Source: Lederbergia citrisecunda
GTDB lineage: Bacteria; Bacillota; Bacilli; Bacillales; Bacillaceae_C
Direction: 5' to 3'
Assembly (NCBI RefSeq): GCF_018343695.1
Contig: NZ_JAGYPJ010000001.1
Location: 1,809,001 to 1,873,000 of the forward strand
DNA: 64,000 bases
The notes under the pieces were generated by a model. The model saw only the letters and a list, made by a program, of their open reading frames with translations. It did no database searches and had not been told where the DNA came from. A program made the position numbers and the translations under genes. Positions 17,882-28,115 of the stretch are shown one piece after another (positions within the stretch are counted from its first letter, which is position 1; every line of letters begins with the position of its first letter).

Positions 17882-18913
17882 TTAGTTGGAGGGGGGAGTT
17901 TGCTGTTCATTTTTCATTCTTTCTTTTTCCTCTAATTTTACTACCACGTATTCCGTATTTTTCATTCGCCAATATTGATGCTGTAACTGGTTTACTAATT
18001 TCATTTCATTTTTTTCTTTTCCGGTTGAAAAATATCTTTCCACTACTCTAAAAATCGCTCCAGGATGAGCTAGATAGCTTAAAAACAATAACATTTCCTC
18101 CTTTTTAAAAGGAAAATGCCGAAAATATGTGTCAAGCCACTCTAAACTTTCATCAAACCTCTTTGGGTGAGTACTCAAGGTCCGATCCAAAAATGGCAGC
18201 AAATCGTGTATAGGGGAGGCTATTTGTGCTTGTTCGAAGTTTGTAAAATAACCAATCCCGTTTTCATTATACAGAAAATGCTCATTGGACAATTTCCCGT
18301 GAATAATCACACTTCTTGCTTTTGTTTCTTCATTTGTCGCCTCTTGCCATTCCTTTAATTTATTTAATGCAAAACGCTCAGCTCCATTAATTTCAGTGTA
18401 AAACGTACAAAAAAGAAGCTGAAAAGGAGACATATACACCGTCTTTTCACTTCGTTCCACAAAGTCTGCCAAAGCCTCTTGTTCATTTTCCCATCTCGAG
18501 GTTGTTTGCTCATAATGTTCTTCTCTCATTTCTTTTGTAACTGACACTTCACGTACGGATAGGGTGTGAAGACGAGCTAACTCTCGAAATAGTTCTTTAT
18601 GCTTTTGAAGTCTTCCTTCTCTTTCTTTGTTTTCTAGCCAAGGCATCAAATAAAAAAGAGAATTCCCTTCCAAAATAGCATATCTTCCATCTAAAGTAGG
18701 ATAAATAGGAACAATCCTATTGTACCCACGTTGATACAATTGCTGAACATAACGAAGAAAATCAAGGCCCTTGTTTGCCTCCATTTGCTTTAAGGCATAT
18801 TCTCCTTTATTTGTATATACTTTGTATACACGTCCTTGTTTTTCAACAAAATTTAAAGATAAACCATAATTGTAGATTAAGCTGCTTATATCTTCACTTG
18901 TTAAGCTAGTCAT
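17882..18913 (-). CDS. ysxE: YsxE, CotS-family spore coat kinase-like protein
   Basis: A 343-residue APH/CotS-type kinase-fold protein encoded next to spoVID, as in B. subtilis, where it is a spore-envelope protein. The N-lobe (about 1-90) includes the ALKQME lysine. The loop that should read HGD is HGKLSNEHFL (His205-Lys207), and the DFG-like position reads TNFEQ (Asn225). Both catalytic aspartates therefore appear replaced, suggesting a pseudokinase. No ribosome site is strong; ATG 18913 is the only long option. It lies 263 bp after spoVID, beyond a terminator, so it may have its own promoter or depend on read-through. Confidence 0.88.
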   Translation of the reverse strand: MTSLTSEDISSLIYNYGLSLNFVEKQGRVYKVYTNKGEYALKQMEANKGLDFLRYVQQLYQRGYNRIVPIYPTLDGRYAILEGNSLFYLMPWLENKEREGRLQKHKELFRELARLHTLSVREVSVTKEMREEHYEQTTSRWENEQEALADFVERSEKTVYMSPFQLLFCTFYTEINGAERFALNKLKEWQEATNEETKARSVIIHGKLSNEHFLYNENGIGYFTNFEQAQIASPIHDLLPFLDRTLSTHPKRFDESLEWLDTYFRHFPFKKEEMLLFLSYLAHPGAIFRVVERYFSTGKEKNEMKLVNQLQHQYWRMKNTEYVVVKLEEKERMKNEQQTPPSN

Positions 18914-19135
18914 ACGATCACCTACTTACTTACAGTGGCGCTTGGCGAAAATGTATTAGATTTACGCGCACTTGTAAAATTCTTATCATTCGCAGTAGGG
19001 AATGGTCCAATGTGTCGTCGGCAGGTTAGGTGTGTGATCACATAATGGCAATTGTTTAATATGTTCGTCAATAAAAAGCACGAATTCCTACTGACCGTCC
19101 GGATGTTAAAGTATATAGAAAATACTAGATTAGTA

Positions 19136-19167
19136 AAAAGAGGACAAACTGCCACGCAGGAGTCCTC
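19136..19167 (-). terminator. Terminator after spoVID
   Basis: Minus-strand GAGGAC...GTCCTC outer stem with an inner CTGC/GCAG stem, followed by TTTTTAC. It separates spoVID from ysxE. Confidence 0.75.
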
Positions 19168-19176
19168 CTTCAAACA

Positions 19177-20334
19177 TTATTGTTTATTATGAAACGACGA
19201 ATGAGATTTCGCTGGAATATATAACACTTGGCCTTCATATACTTCATGACTTGCTTCTAACTTATTTGCTCGTAATATTTGCTGAACACTTACATCGTAC
19301 TTCTCAGCAAGTTGTTGAATCGAATCTCCGTGCTGAACGAGACGGACTCTCATTTTTGTATGGGACTCTTCTTCTTTTCGAGCAAAGAAGTCCGCAAATG
19401 ACATCGATTTATATTTATCTTTCTTTTTCTTAACAACTGTCTCTTCTTCTTTTTTTGGACTCGATTCAATGCTCGAAGATTCATATGAAGATTCGTAATA
19501 TTCTGTGGGGGATTCTTCATTGTAATGTTCAGTTGGTTCAACTTTCTTTTTTTTGAACGGAAAAAAATCTAGAGTACGTTCATCCAATGTTTCTAAAGAA
19601 AGCTCCGGTATTTTCGGTATAGAAGGCTGAAAATGGACCTTCTCGCCACTTTCCTCTCCTTCTTGAGGAAGAATTCTTGCCTCTACCGTAAAAGGTTCAA
19701 ACAATTCTTCATAATCATCATCATCATTTTGATCGTTTTCATCTTGATTCTCTTCATCTTTTGATGAACGGGCTAATAACTCTATCTCAACAGGACCATC
19801 CTCTTCTACTACTGGAAATTCATCAATTTCTTCTTCAAGCTCTATACTCTCATAGATTGGCTCTTTCTCTACATCCTCCTGTAAAGAATCGTGATTTTCC
19901 AATGAATCCTCATAAATCCCATGTACATAAATATCTGCAAATAGCTTTAATCTGCAACTATCTTCTAATTCATAATCAAACGAATGGATTTCCACTTCCA
20001 TTTCATCCACATTAATAATTCTTCTCTTAGGTATTGTAATATCAACTGGAAATTGATGAGAAAAAATACTTTCATCTTCATTTCGAGTATCTACAGCTTG
20101 GATGTAGGTCCTCCCAGTTATAGGAATATCCTCAACCACATCACTTTCAATGCTGTGATTAAATTCCCCTGTTAATTGAAGCGTTCCTTTTAGTACCACG
20201 TAATCATCTTCATTAAATATCGATATATTAGGATCTAATGATATAGAAATAAGTTCATCTACTTCCTGTCCTTTTTGAAACCAAACAGTTTCTTCCAATG
20301 GGAATTTGAGCGATGTTTGTTGGCGTTCAGGCAA
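19177..20334 (-). CDS. spoVID: Spore coat/exosporium morphogenetic protein SpoVID
   Basis: A 385-residue acidic protein that encases the spore surface in characterised Bacillus, bridging SpoIVA and coat proteins. The conserved N-terminal domain (about 8-150) begins LKFPLEETVWFQKGQEV. A long low-complexity Glu/Asp/Ser middle follows (about 155-310). The C-terminal LysM domain (about 333-380) has VQHGDSIQQLAEKYDVSVQQ. It is shorter than the 575-residue B. subtilis protein, mainly in the middle. The start is TTG 20334 behind AAAGGAGG at 8 nt. Confidence 0.92.
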   Translation of the reverse strand: MPERQQTSLKFPLEETVWFQKGQEVDELISISLDPNISIFNEDDYVVLKGTLQLTGEFNHSIESDVVEDIPITGRTYIQAVDTRNEDESIFSHQFPVDITIPKRRIINVDEMEVEIHSFDYELEDSCRLKLFADIYVHGIYEDSLENHDSLQEDVEKEPIYESIELEEEIDEFPVVEEDGPVEIELLARSSKDEENQDENDQNDDDDYEELFEPFTVEARILPQEGEESGEKVHFQPSIPKIPELSLETLDERTLDFFPFKKKKVEPTEHYNEESPTEYYESSYESSSIESSPKKEEETVVKKKKDKYKSMSFADFFARKEEESHTKMRVRLVQHGDSIQQLAEKYDVSVQQILRANKLEASHEVYEGQVLYIPAKSHSSFHNKQ

Positions 20335-20432
20335 GATTGATTCCTCCTTTCATTTCCAATGCAAATAATATCGGTCACTTACAGCCTATGAGGGAAATGT
20401 AACTTTTATGATTGCTCACATAAACTTCTAGG

Positions 20433-20540
20433 TTGATTTCCACTCAAGGGGCTTCGCTTTCCACTAGCGGTTGGGCGACCTTCTCGGTATTATGCACAAG
20501 TAAGGTCTCCTGTTACCCCATTCATCAGGAGTGCTGAAAA
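20433..20540 (+). repeat. Interspersed repeat family 2, copy b (decayed)
   Basis: Begins TTGATTTCCACTC, then GGCTTCGCTTTCC, as in the neighbouring copy, with GGTCTCCTGTTACCCC inside. The right-hand end has been lost. Confidence 0.65.
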
Positions 20541-20560
20541 ATACGTTTTTAACGTAGTTA

Positions 20561-20687
20561 TTGATTTGCGCTCCAGGCGCTTCGCTTTTCCGCGGGCGGT
20601 ACGGAGAGCCTCCTTGGCGCCTACACTGCGGGGTCTCCCCTACCCCGTTTTCCCACAAGAGTCTACGCGCTTTCCGCTCTAATCAAC
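20561..20687 (+). repeat. Interspersed repeat family 2, copy a
   Basis: About 127 bp, G+C-rich against its surroundings. It opens TTGATTTGCGCTCCAGG, continues CGCTTCGCTTTTCCGCGGG, and ends CGCTTTCCGCTCTAATCAA. The ends are inverted (TTGATTTGCGCT / with CGCTCTAATCAA). It resembles repeats common in Bacillaceae intergenic regions. Together with copy b it fills the spoVID-hemL gap. Confidence 0.85.
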
Positions 20688-20773
20688 AGCGTTAAAAATT
20701 CGGGCAAGGTAGTAGTCTCGCACCTTACACTACAATTATTATTATTACAAATTGGCAATGAGCCTTAGCATTG

Positions 20774-20811
20774 TAAAAAAAAAGAAGTAATGGCGCTAAA
20801 GCCATCACTCC
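20774..20811 (-). terminator. Terminator of the hem operon
   Basis: Minus-strand AGTGATGGC and GCCATTACTT form a stem around TTTAGC, followed by nine T residues. It lies directly after hemL. Confidence 0.85.
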
Positions 20812-20819
20812 TTTTATCA

Positions 20820-22109
20820 TTATTTCCTAATGTTATTAAATGCAGTTTTTACTGCATCAATCGTTTTTTCAATATCTTCGTCAGTGTGAGCAGTGGATAG
20901 AAATAACCCTTCAAATTGTGAAGGTGGTAAAAACACTCCGTTATTAGCCATTTCCTTATAATATCTTGCAAATAATGCTAAATCTGATGTTTTTGCTGTT
21001 TCATAATTAATTACTTTTTCATTCGTAAAGAAAATTCCAACCATAGATCCGGCACGATTGATTGTATGAGGAATATCATACATTTCCGCTGCTTCTTTCA
21101 AACCTACTTCCAATTTACCCGCTTTTCGATTGAATTCAGTATATGTTTCAGGACTTAATTGACTGAGTGTCTCATATCCTGCTGTCATTGCCAATGGATT
21201 TCCAGATAATGTACCAGCCTGATAGATAGGTCCACTTGGTGCTATTCTTTCCATTATTTCTGCCTTTCCACCATAAGCACCAACAGGTAGACCTCCTCCA
21301 ATTACTTTCCCTAAACATGTTAAGTCCGGAGTTATACCGAAATACCCTTGGGCACAATTATATCCTACACGGAATCCCGTCATAACTTCATCAAATATTA
21401 ATAAAGCACCATACTCATTTGTAACCTCACGAAGACCTTCAAGAAATCCAGGTAGAGGAGGAACAACTCCCATATTACCAGCTACAGGCTCAACTATGAT
21501 GCAAGCAATGTCATTTCCAAACTCTTGAAAGGCATACTTAACACTTTCCAAATCATTGTAAGGAACGGTAATCGTATTTTTTGCGACACTTTCAGGGACC
21601 CCAGGACTATCTGGTAAACCAAGTGTGGCCACGCCTGAACCAGCCTTAATTAATAGTGAATCTCCATGACCGTGATAACAGCCTTCAAATTTCAATATTT
21701 TATTACGACCTGTATAGCCTCTTGCAAGACGCAAGGCACTCATCGTTGCTTCCGTACCAGAAGAAACCATGCGGATAATTTCGATAGATGGTACCCTTTC
21801 AGTGACAAGCTTGGCAAGTTTATTTTCTATAAGGGATGGCGCTCCAAAGCTCGTACCATTTTCTGCTACCTTTTTTATGGATTCCACTACTTGATCATTT
21901 GCATGTCCTAAAATCAGTGGTCCCCAAGATAAAACATAATCAATATACTCGTTGCCATCAATATCATAGATTCGAGAACCTTTTCCTCTATCCATAAAAA
22001 TCGGATCCATATCAACCGATTTAAAAGCACGGACTGGACTATTAACTCCACCAGGCATTAGACTTTTCGCTTCAGTAAAAGCCTGCTTTGATTTCTCATA
22101 AGAACGCAT
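20820..22109 (-). CDS. hemL: Glutamate-1-semialdehyde 2,1-aminomutase
   Basis: PLP aminomutase converting glutamate-1-semialdehyde to 5-aminolevulinate, the second step of the C5 haem pathway. Class III aminotransferase motifs include [24 protein letters not shown] and the PLP lysine in CLGKVIGGG (Lys268). Length 429 is standard. GGAGG precedes the ATG. It is the last gene of hemAXCDBL, separated from hemB by a family 1 repeat. Confidence 0.97.
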   Translation of the reverse strand: MRSYEKSKQAFTEAKSLMPGGVNSPVRAFKSVDMDPIFMDRGKGSRIYDIDGNEYIDYVLSWGPLILGHANDQVVESIKKVAENGTSFGAPSLIENKLAKLVTERVPSIEIIRMVSSGTEATMSALRLARGYTGRNKILKFEGCYHGHGDSLLIKAGSGVATLGLPDSPGVPESVAKNTITVPYNDLESVKYAFQEFGNDIACIIVEPVAGNMGVVPPLPGFLEGLREVTNEYGALLIFDEVMTGFRVGYNCAQGYFGITPDLTCLGKVIGGGLPVGAYGGKAEIMERIAPSGPIYQAGTLSGNPLAMTAGYETLSQLSPETYTEFNRKAGKLEVGLKEAAEMYDIPHTINRAGSMVGIFFTNEKVINYETAKTSDLALFARYYKEMANNGVFLPPSQFEGLFLSTAHTDEDIEKTIDAVKTAFNNIRK

Positions 22110-22195
22110 CGAAAAAAACCTCCACCTTATTTAGTTCTTTCTTAGGAATATATATTTTAGGAACTTTGTAGATAATTTTAAAGGAAGTAGTTCCC

Positions 22196-22372
22196 GTCTA
22201 GCTGCAGCGCCTATCGACTAGCAAACTTCTTGTCCTTCTCTTTTGCGTAAATCAACATCAGCTCGTTACTCGCCATGTTTCCTTTATCGCAATGCTTAAG
22301 GTCGAAGAAGGAATGTTGACTAAAAGCCGCCACGTCCTGTAGCGAAGTCGATGGACAGGCGTTACGCTTTTG
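22196..22372 (+). repeat. Interspersed repeat family 1, copy D
   Basis: About 177 bp from GTCTAGCTGCAGCGCC through TCGACTAGCAAACTTCTTGTCC and TGTTTCCTTTATC to GTCGATGGACAGGCG. The right end continues TTACGCTTTTG and overlaps the last codons and stop of hemB. Confidence 0.8.
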
Positions 22373-23348
22373 TTCTTTGCAGCCATCTTGCAGCATCTTT
22401 TGCAAAGTAAGTAATAATGATATCTGCACCTGCACGTTTTAAGCCAGTGAGCATTTCCATCGTAACAGCCTCTTCATCGATCCATCCATTCGCAGCAGCT
22501 GCTTTAATCATGGAGTATTCACCGCTTACGTTATAAGCAACGATTGGCGCATTGAAGCTATTCTTCACATCTCTAATAATGTCCATATAGGCAAGCGCCG
22601 GCTTTACGATAAGGAAATCTGCACCTTCCTCCATATCAGACTGCGCCTCTCTTAATGCTTCCATTCGGTTAGCTGGGTCCATTTGATATGTTTTCCGATC
22701 GCCAAATTGTGGGGCACTATTAGCAGCATCCCTAAATGGACCATAAAAAGCAGAGGAATATTTAACCGCATATGACATAATTGGAATATGTTCAAAACCA
22801 GCCTCATCTAAGCCTTGTCTAATCGCCGCTACAAAACCATCCATCATATTGGAAGGGGCAATGATATCAGCTCCTGCATTCGCTTGGCTTACAGCAGTTC
22901 TTACTAACAACTCTAAACTTTCGTCATTTAATACATAACCGTTTTCTACGATTCCACAATGTCCATGGTCGGTATATTCACAAAGGCATGTATCCGCTAC
23001 TACAATAAGTTCAGGATAGTGCTTTTTCACTTCCCTCGTCGCTTCCTGTACGATTCCATGATCATGGTATGCACCAGAACCACAGTCATCCTTTTCATTC
23101 GGCACTCCAAATAAAATAATGGACTTAATACCGAGACTTACGATTTCATCCAGTTCTTCTTTTAATAGATCCAAGGAAATTTGGAAAACTCCAGGCATTG
23201 AAGAAACTTCATTTCTTTCATTTTCCCCTTCAACAATAAAAAGTGGGTAAATAAAATCATCTACGTGTAAATGAGTTTCACGAACCATTGACCTAATATT
23301 TGCGGAATGACGTAATCTTCGGTGGCGTTTAAATTGAGCATTTTCCAT
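22362..23348 (-). CDS. hemB: Delta-aminolevulinic acid dehydratase (porphobilinogen synthase)
   Basis: Condenses two 5-aminolevulinate molecules to porphobilinogen. The zinc site cysteines are in [13 protein letters not shown] (Cys121, 123, 131). The two active-site lysines are in [13 protein letters not shown] (Lys196) and [10 protein letters not shown] (Lys249). Length 328 is slightly longer than usual. The last residues before the stop (TKA) come from the end of repeat copy D, so the native C-terminus has probably been replaced by repeat sequence. It starts 3 bp after hemD. Confidence 0.97.
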   Translation of the reverse strand: MENAQFKRHRRLRHSANIRSMVRETHLHVDDFIYPLFIVEGENERNEVSSMPGVFQISLDLLKEELDEIVSLGIKSIILFGVPNEKDDCGSGAYHDHGIVQEATREVKKHYPELIVVADTCLCEYTDHGHCGIVENGYVLNDESLELLVRTAVSQANAGADIIAPSNMMDGFVAAIRQGLDEAGFEHIPIMSYAVKYSSAFYGPFRDAANSAPQFGDRKTYQMDPANRMEALREAQSDMEEGADFLIVKPALAYMDIIRDVKNSFNAPIVAYNVSGEYSMIKAAAANGWIDEEAVTMEMLTGLKRAGADIIITYFAKDAARWLQRTKA

Positions 23349-23351
23349 TGG

Positions 23352-24161
23352 TTAATCTTTCCCTTCATCTACTTGCTTTTTGACATATAAGCATATCTCG
23401 TTGAACATATCATCAATTGTAAATGTTTTAGGACAAATATGTGTAGTATAACCTGATTGTTCAATCGTTCTTTTTGTAACAGTCCCAATTGCAGCATATA
23501 AGAGCTGTTTTGCATGCTTAGTAAGATGGTGCTGATTGACAATTTTCATAAAATGATTAAAGGTGGAGGGGCTTGTGAAAGCAGCAACATCAAGCAAATC
23601 CTCTTCCAACATCTGGACTAACTTATCTGTTTCTTTCGAAGGATAATACGTTTCATATACTATCCATTCATCTGCTGTAAAGCCTCTTACACGAAAACTA
23701 TCCGCTATTGTAGTGCTTGCAAGATTTCCTTTTGGAATCAATACCTTCTTCCCTGTCAATCCTTGATCAAAAAATTCACGGGCAAAATCTTCAGCTGTAT
23801 ACACATTCGGCATGAAGCGAGAAGGAAGCCTGTATCTATGTAATGCTTCCTTTGTTTTTTCACCGACAACCGCAAATTGAATGTTCCCATCATGAAAGAG
23901 ATGCTCATCCACTAAACCTTTTATTTGTTGAAAAAAATAATGAACACCATTTTTACTTGTGAAAATAATCCATTCGTAATGATTCAAAGTTTTAACAAAA
24001 TAAGATGCATTTTGATCATGATGCGCTCGAAAATCGATGAGAGGAACCATATGTGGCACCCCGCCAGATGAAGCTACATCCATACAAAACTTTTCCCCTT
24101 GTTCCCCACCACGTGTAATGAGCACATGCTTACCTTTTAAAGGAAGCTCTCTGCTCCTCAT
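23352..24161 (-). CDS. hemD: Uroporphyrinogen-III synthase
   Basis: Closes hydroxymethylbilane with inversion of ring D to give uroporphyrinogen III. The 269-residue two-domain fold is recognisable from [15 protein letters not shown] at the N-terminus, [24 protein letters not shown], and the C-terminal [14 protein letters not shown] and [16 protein letters not shown] segments. The family is poorly conserved, so the neighbours help: it overlaps hemC by 4 bp (ATGA) and directly precedes hemB. Confidence 0.94.
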   Translation of the reverse strand: MRSRELPLKGKHVLITRGGEQGEKFCMDVASSGGVPHMVPLIDFRAHHDQNASYFVKTLNHYEWIIFTSKNGVHYFFQQIKGLVDEHLFHDGNIQFAVVGEKTKEALHRYRLPSRFMPNVYTAEDFAREFFDQGLTGKKVLIPKGNLASTTIADSFRVRGFTADEWIVYETYYPSKETDKLVQMLEEDLLDVAAFTSPSTFNHFMKIVNQHHLTKHAKQLLYAAIGTVTKRTIEQSGYTTHICPKTFTIDDMFNEICLYVKKQVDEGKD

Positions 24162-25090
24162 TTCTCCAATTCATCCTTTACTTGATCAATCAATTCTTTT
24201 GCTCCTTGATCAATTAAAAGTTTTGCCGCTTCTTCACCTACTAATCGCGGTTCCCATCCTGTAACTGTTTCTTTGTAAACGATCTTTCCGTCAGGAGATG
24301 CAACAAGTGCTGTGAGCTCGATTTGATTATCATCCAGTATCTTTCCGAAACCAGCAATCGGCACTTGGCAACTTCCTTCCATTTCATGTAGAAAAACACG
24401 TTCTGCTTCAACAGCACGCGCTGTAACATTAGAAGTAAGTTCTGACAAATGCTCTAGCAACTCTACATCATCGGCCCGGCATTCTATCCCAAGCGCCCCT
24501 TGTCCAATCGCAGGCAGGCAGTTTGTAGGATCTAGAAATTCAGTCGCAATATCCTCTTTCCATCCCATCCGAGAAAGTCCAGCAGCAGCAAGAATGATTG
24601 CATCGTAATCTTCGGTTTCCAATTTATTAATACGGGTTTCAATATTGCCTCGTATCCATTTTATTTCTAAATCAGGTCGCATTGCTAATATTTGAGCACT
24701 TCTTCGTAAGCTGCTCGTCCCTACTTTCGCACCAATCGGAAGATCTCTCAGCTTCACATGATTTTTTGAAATCAATACATCTCGTGGATCTTCCCGCTCA
24801 GGGACACATCCAATAACAAGACCATCTGGAAGAACAGCAGGCATATCCTTCATGCTATGTACCGCCATATCAATTTCACCGTCCAGCATCGCCTGCTCTA
24901 TTTCTTTAACAAAAAGACCTTTTCCCCCTACTTTTGAAAGGGTAACGTCAAGAATCCGATCTCCTTTTGTCACAATTTCTTTTATTTCAAATTCAAAAGG
25001 TGCACCAAGCTTTTCTAATTGTTCTCGAACCCAATTTGTCTGTGTTAACGCTAGTTTACTTCTTCTTGAACCAATGACGATTTTTCGCAT
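24158..25090 (-). CDS. hemC: Hydroxymethylbilane synthase (porphobilinogen deaminase)
   Basis: Polymerises four porphobilinogens on a covalent dipyrromethane cofactor. Motifs include [13 protein letters not shown], the catalytic Asp region VHSMKDMPA, arginine-rich [10 protein letters not shown] and RGNIETR, and the cofactor cysteine in EGSCQVP (Cys241). Length 310 is normal. It lies 26 bp after hemX. Confidence 0.97.
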   Translation of the reverse strand: MRKIVIGSRRSKLALTQTNWVREQLEKLGAPFEFEIKEIVTKGDRILDVTLSKVGGKGLFVKEIEQAMLDGEIDMAVHSMKDMPAVLPDGLVIGCVPEREDPRDVLISKNHVKLRDLPIGAKVGTSSLRRSAQILAMRPDLEIKWIRGNIETRINKLETEDYDAIILAAAGLSRMGWKEDIATEFLDPTNCLPAIGQGALGIECRADDVELLEHLSELTSNVTARAVEAERVFLHEMEGSCQVPIAGFGKILDDNQIELTALVASPDGKIVYKETVTGWEPRLVGEEAAKLLIDQGAKELIDQVKDELEK

Positions 25091-25116
25091 GAAATAATCT
25101 CCTGCCTTAAAATAAT

Positions 25117-25944
25117 TTACTCATACCAGATATGAAAGTTTGATAATCGACTTATAAAAATGAAGTTAATTAGTACTATTAAAAATGCCGCTACATTCCA
25201 TAGAGCAAGCGTTTTTCCGAACACTTCTTTTTTTCTATGCAAATATAGGACTAGGCTATAAATCAATAACACAAAAAAAGAACCAATGATTTTTGGATCA
25301 TACCATTGAAAGAATGAAAGTTTCATAAAAGCCCATTGTAATCCAAGAATGAGACTTAAAAGTAGCATGGGTACTCCAATCAAGTTCAATACATAAGATA
25401 TTTTCTCTAAATTAGCCAAATCACTCAAGCGCCAAAGACGTTGAATCCATCTCTTTCCTTTTAACAGTTTATACTGCAGTAAATAAAGTATGGAAAAAAC
25501 GAAAGACAACGTAAAAGCCCCGTAAGACAATATGGCCATTGTAATATGAATAAATAATAATTCTGAAATAAGTTGCTCTGCCATCGCAGGCCTTTGTATC
25601 GGAGCAAATACATGAATCGCCATTATGGTAAATCCAAGGAGATTCGTAAAAAATACAGTAAAATCCACCTTTAAAATTCGATGAATCATGAGTGAAAGCG
25701 TAATGAGTATCCAAGAATAAAAATATAGACCTTCAAATAAAGTTAGGACAGGAAATCTTCCTGTTCTCAACATATATAGACATAAAAAAATTGTTTGAAG
25801 GATCCAAACAATCGAAAGGAGCAGGAAGGCAAGTCGGTTTGCCTTCCGATTGTGTTCTAGAAAATCAATAAAATACAATAATATCGATAAAGCATATATG
25901 ACAATAACAATTTCTGGCAATCTAACCATCATCAGCTCAATCAT
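25117..25944 (-). CDS. hemX: HemX, CcsA-like membrane protein of the hem operon
   Basis: A 275-residue protein with about eight membrane helices and the CcsA/HemX pattern [18 protein letters not shown]. In B. subtilis HemX lowers the amount of HemA, so it is a regulator rather than an enzyme of the pathway. It sits between hemA (13 bp) and hemC. The start ATG 25944 has AGAGGACG upstream. Confidence 0.93.
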   Translation of the reverse strand: MIELMMVRLPEIVIVIYALSILLYFIDFLEHNRKANRLAFLLLSIVWILQTIFLCLYMLRTGRFPVLTLFEGLYFYSWILITLSLMIHRILKVDFTVFFTNLLGFTIMAIHVFAPIQRPAMAEQLISELLFIHITMAILSYGAFTLSFVFSILYLLQYKLLKGKRWIQRLWRLSDLANLEKISYVLNLIGVPMLLLSLILGLQWAFMKLSFFQWYDPKIIGSFFVLLIYSLVLYLHRKKEVFGKTLALWNVAAFLIVLINFIFISRLSNFHIWYE

Positions 25945-25957
25945 TACACACGTCCTC

Positions 25958-27313
25958 TTATGATTGGAAAGTAGGAAGCGGAGTAGACAATCTTATGTGA
26001 TTCTCATGTTGTGTATCTTCTTTAGGTTGTTTTACTTGTCCACCATTATGCTCTTCTAAATCAAATATTTGTTTGAAAAGTTCAATCTTTTCAGCTGCAT
26101 GAGGCTGTCCTGAAAATTCCTTCACTTGTAAAATTGGATCTTTTAACAGCTGATTAATAATGCTTTTCGTATGCTTATTAATAATTTTTCGTTCGCGCTC
26201 ACTCAAATTAGGTAATTTTCGGTCAATACTTTCCATTGTATTCATTTGAATCGTATTCGCTTTTTCCCGAAGCGCTGAAATGACTGGCACTACACCCAGT
26301 GTATTAACCCACTCATTAAAAGAGCCGATTTCTAGTTCAATCATCGTAGAAATCTTTTCAGCAGCTTTTTGTCGTTCTGCCATATTAGCTTCAACGATTC
26401 CCTCTAGATCATCTATATCATATAGAAATGCGCTCTCCAATTCGGAAACGGCTGGATCAATATCCCTTGGTACAGCGATATCCATTAGGAAAAGAGGACG
26501 TCCTCTACGAATTTTCTCCATATTGGCTACCATATTTTTATCAATAACATACCCGTTTGCACCAGTAGAGCTTATGACGATATCCGCTTCTACCATGGCG
26601 CATTGAAGCTCGTTAAGCATCTTTGCATTTCCGGAAAATTGCTCAGCCAACGACTGCGCCTTTTCAAATGTCCTATTCACGACAGTTACCTTAGTGGCAC
26701 CGTTTGAATAAAGATTCTTAATCGCAAGTTCGCCCATTTTACCTGCACCAATAACAAGGACATGCTTATCTTTTAAATCGCCAAATATTTTTTTAGCTAA
26801 TTCCACGGCCGCGTAACTAACAGAAACGGCATTTGCTCCAATGTCCGTTTCAGAATGACCACGCTTTGAAACCGTGATCGCCTGCTTCACTAAATGATTA
26901 AAAATAGTTCCTGTAGCACCTTTTTCTTGAGCCATTAAGAAGCTATCCCTTATTTGACCAAGTATTTGTGTTTCACCTAGAACCATTGAATTTAAACCGC
27001 AAGTCACCTTTAAAAGATGTTCTACTGCAGATTCATGTTCTTGTATATATAAATGGTTCGCAAATTCTTCTTGATCTATATTGAACCATTCTGATAAAAA
27101 TTGTTTTATAAAATAGCGTCCAGTATGCAATTGGTCTACAACTGCGTATACTTCGGTACGATTACATGTGGAAACAATCATGTTTTCCAATATACTCTTT
27201 TTATTTTTTAAAGTTGTCATGGCAAAAGGCAAGTCCGTTTCAGCAAAAGCAAGCCTTTCCCTTATCTCAACTGGAGCCGTTTTATAATTTAGTCCTACAA
27301 CAATGATGTGCAT
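25958..27313 (-). CDS. hemA: Glutamyl-tRNA reductase
   Basis: NADPH enzyme reducing glutamyl-tRNA to glutamate-1-semialdehyde, the committed step of the C5 pathway. The catalytic cysteine is in [11 protein letters not shown] (about residue 50). [15 protein letters not shown], the Rossmann motif [10 protein letters not shown] and the dimerisation domain follow. Length 451 is standard. The ATG follows GGAGGTG. First gene of the operon, behind an extended -10 promoter. Confidence 0.97.
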   Translation of the reverse strand: MHIIVVGLNYKTAPVEIRERLAFAETDLPFAMTTLKNKKSILENMIVSTCNRTEVYAVVDQLHTGRYFIKQFLSEWFNIDQEEFANHLYIQEHESAVEHLLKVTCGLNSMVLGETQILGQIRDSFLMAQEKGATGTIFNHLVKQAITVSKRGHSETDIGANAVSVSYAAVELAKKIFGDLKDKHVLVIGAGKMGELAIKNLYSNGATKVTVVNRTFEKAQSLAEQFSGNAKMLNELQCAMVEADIVISSTGANGYVIDKNMVANMEKIRRGRPLFLMDIAVPRDIDPAVSELESAFLYDIDDLEGIVEANMAERQKAAEKISTMIELEIGSFNEWVNTLGVVPVISALREKANTIQMNTMESIDRKLPNLSERERKIINKHTKSIINQLLKDPILQVKEFSGQPHAAEKIELFKQIFDLEEHNGGQVKQPKEDTQHENHIRLSTPLPTFQS

Positions 27314-27353
27314 AAAAATTCTAGCACCTCCAGATTTATTGCTACTATCATTT

Positions 27354-27366
27354 ATTATACCACGAC
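27354..27366 (-). promoter_or_regulatory. Candidate hemA promoter (-10 region)
   Basis: On the minus strand a TATAAT (27354-27359) is preceded by TGG, an extended -10. No good -35 is visible. The sequence around it only partly fits a PerR box (about 9 of 14 positions), so PerR control of the kind known for B. subtilis hemA is possible but not shown. Confidence 0.5.
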
Positions 27367-27491
27367 AGATTAGAAGAATTCTAAAAAGATGTGAACAGAT
27401 CTTGAAACGTGTGTTATATTAAAGATAATTAATCCCTATGTAACATATCAAATAGGTAGAAGAAAAACAAGTTTACAGGAATGGTGTGCGG

Positions 27492-27980
27492 ATGAAAAAA
27501 AAATCTTATTTATCAGGTGTCATCCTTATAGGATTCGGTATATATTTTCTATTTCAACAATATCATTTTTCCCTTTTTGAAGGATTTTACACATGGCCAA
27601 CGTTGCTCGTTATCGTTGGACTTGGCTTTCTAGCTAATGGTTATGTAGGAAAAGATTATGAATCGATTCTGCCCGGAGTCGTTTTGACAGGTTTAGGACT
27701 TCATTTCCATATTGCAAATAAACTTGATGAGTGGCCGGATCATTCGGGGATTTTCCTTTTATTGATAGCCATAGGTATTTTACTAACATATGTAAAAACC
27801 GGCACTAATCTTTTCCAAGGGTTAATATTTCTTGCAATGGCAACTTTATTATTGTTTTTCGATAGATTACTAGTTTGGGCAAACAATCAAGGTCATAATC
27901 TTACAAGTATAAGCCAATTTTGGCCTTACATCTTTATTATTTTAGGAGCGTATTTTTTATTTGTAAAAAGGGCTAAGTGA
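27492..27980 (+). CDS. Membrane protein in the ysxD position
   Basis: About 162 residues with five or six hydrophobic segments (SGVILIGFGIYFLF, WPTLLVIVGLGFLANG, SILPGVVLTGLGLHF and others). Its glycine-rich helical-hairpin pattern is like the N-terminal domains of LiaF/LiaI-type (DUF5668-like) membrane proteins. GTG at 27486 is an alternative, but AGGAATGG before ATG 27492 fits better. It occupies the place of B. subtilis ysxD between ysxC and hemA. It is monocistronic and ends at a hairpin. Function unknown. Confidence 0.75.
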   Translation: MKKKSYLSGVILIGFGIYFLFQQYHFSLFEGFYTWPTLLVIVGLGFLANGYVGKDYESILPGVVLTGLGLHFHIANKLDEWPDHSGIFLLLIAIGILLTYVKTGTNLFQGLIFLAMATLLLFFDRLLVWANNQGHNLTSISQFWPYIFIILGAYFLFVKRAK

Positions 27981-27989
27981 AACATGTAA

Positions 27990-28020
27990 AGGGGCATCCT
28001 ATATTTTTGGGATGCCCTAA
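27990..28020 (+). terminator. Hairpin terminator after the ysxD-position gene
   Basis: GGGCATCC and GGGATGCCC form a stem around TATATTTTT. The following tract is only moderately T-rich. Confidence 0.6.
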
Positions 28021-28053
28021 ATATTTCTTCATATTGGCTATTAAAACTAATAT

Positions 28054-28115
28054 GTTGATAACCACTTCAGGCATTCGCTTCTCACAGGAGTCTCGAGCCT
28101 TCCGCTACAAGCCAA
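28054..28115 (+). repeat. Interspersed repeat family 2, copy c (internal deletion)
   Basis: About 60 bp with a TTGATAACCACTTCAGGC head joined to the tail CAGGAGTCTCGAGCCTTCCGCT. It keeps both ends of family 2 but lacks the middle. It touches the 3' end of ysxC. Confidence 0.6.

Noticed and set aside
18922-19173. 83-codon minus-strand frame between spoVID and ysxE
   Set aside because: It runs through the spoVID terminator and has no ribosome site; its composition is not protein-like.
20335-20432. Sigma-E-like promoter (CATAAA and CATAGGCT) before spoVID
   Set aside because: The -10 matches 5 of 8 positions and spacing is loose, so it is not listed as a feature although mother-cell expression is expected.
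27350-27370. Possible PerR box at the hemA promoter
   Set aside because: Only about 9 of 14 positions fit the palindrome, and the right half is poor.
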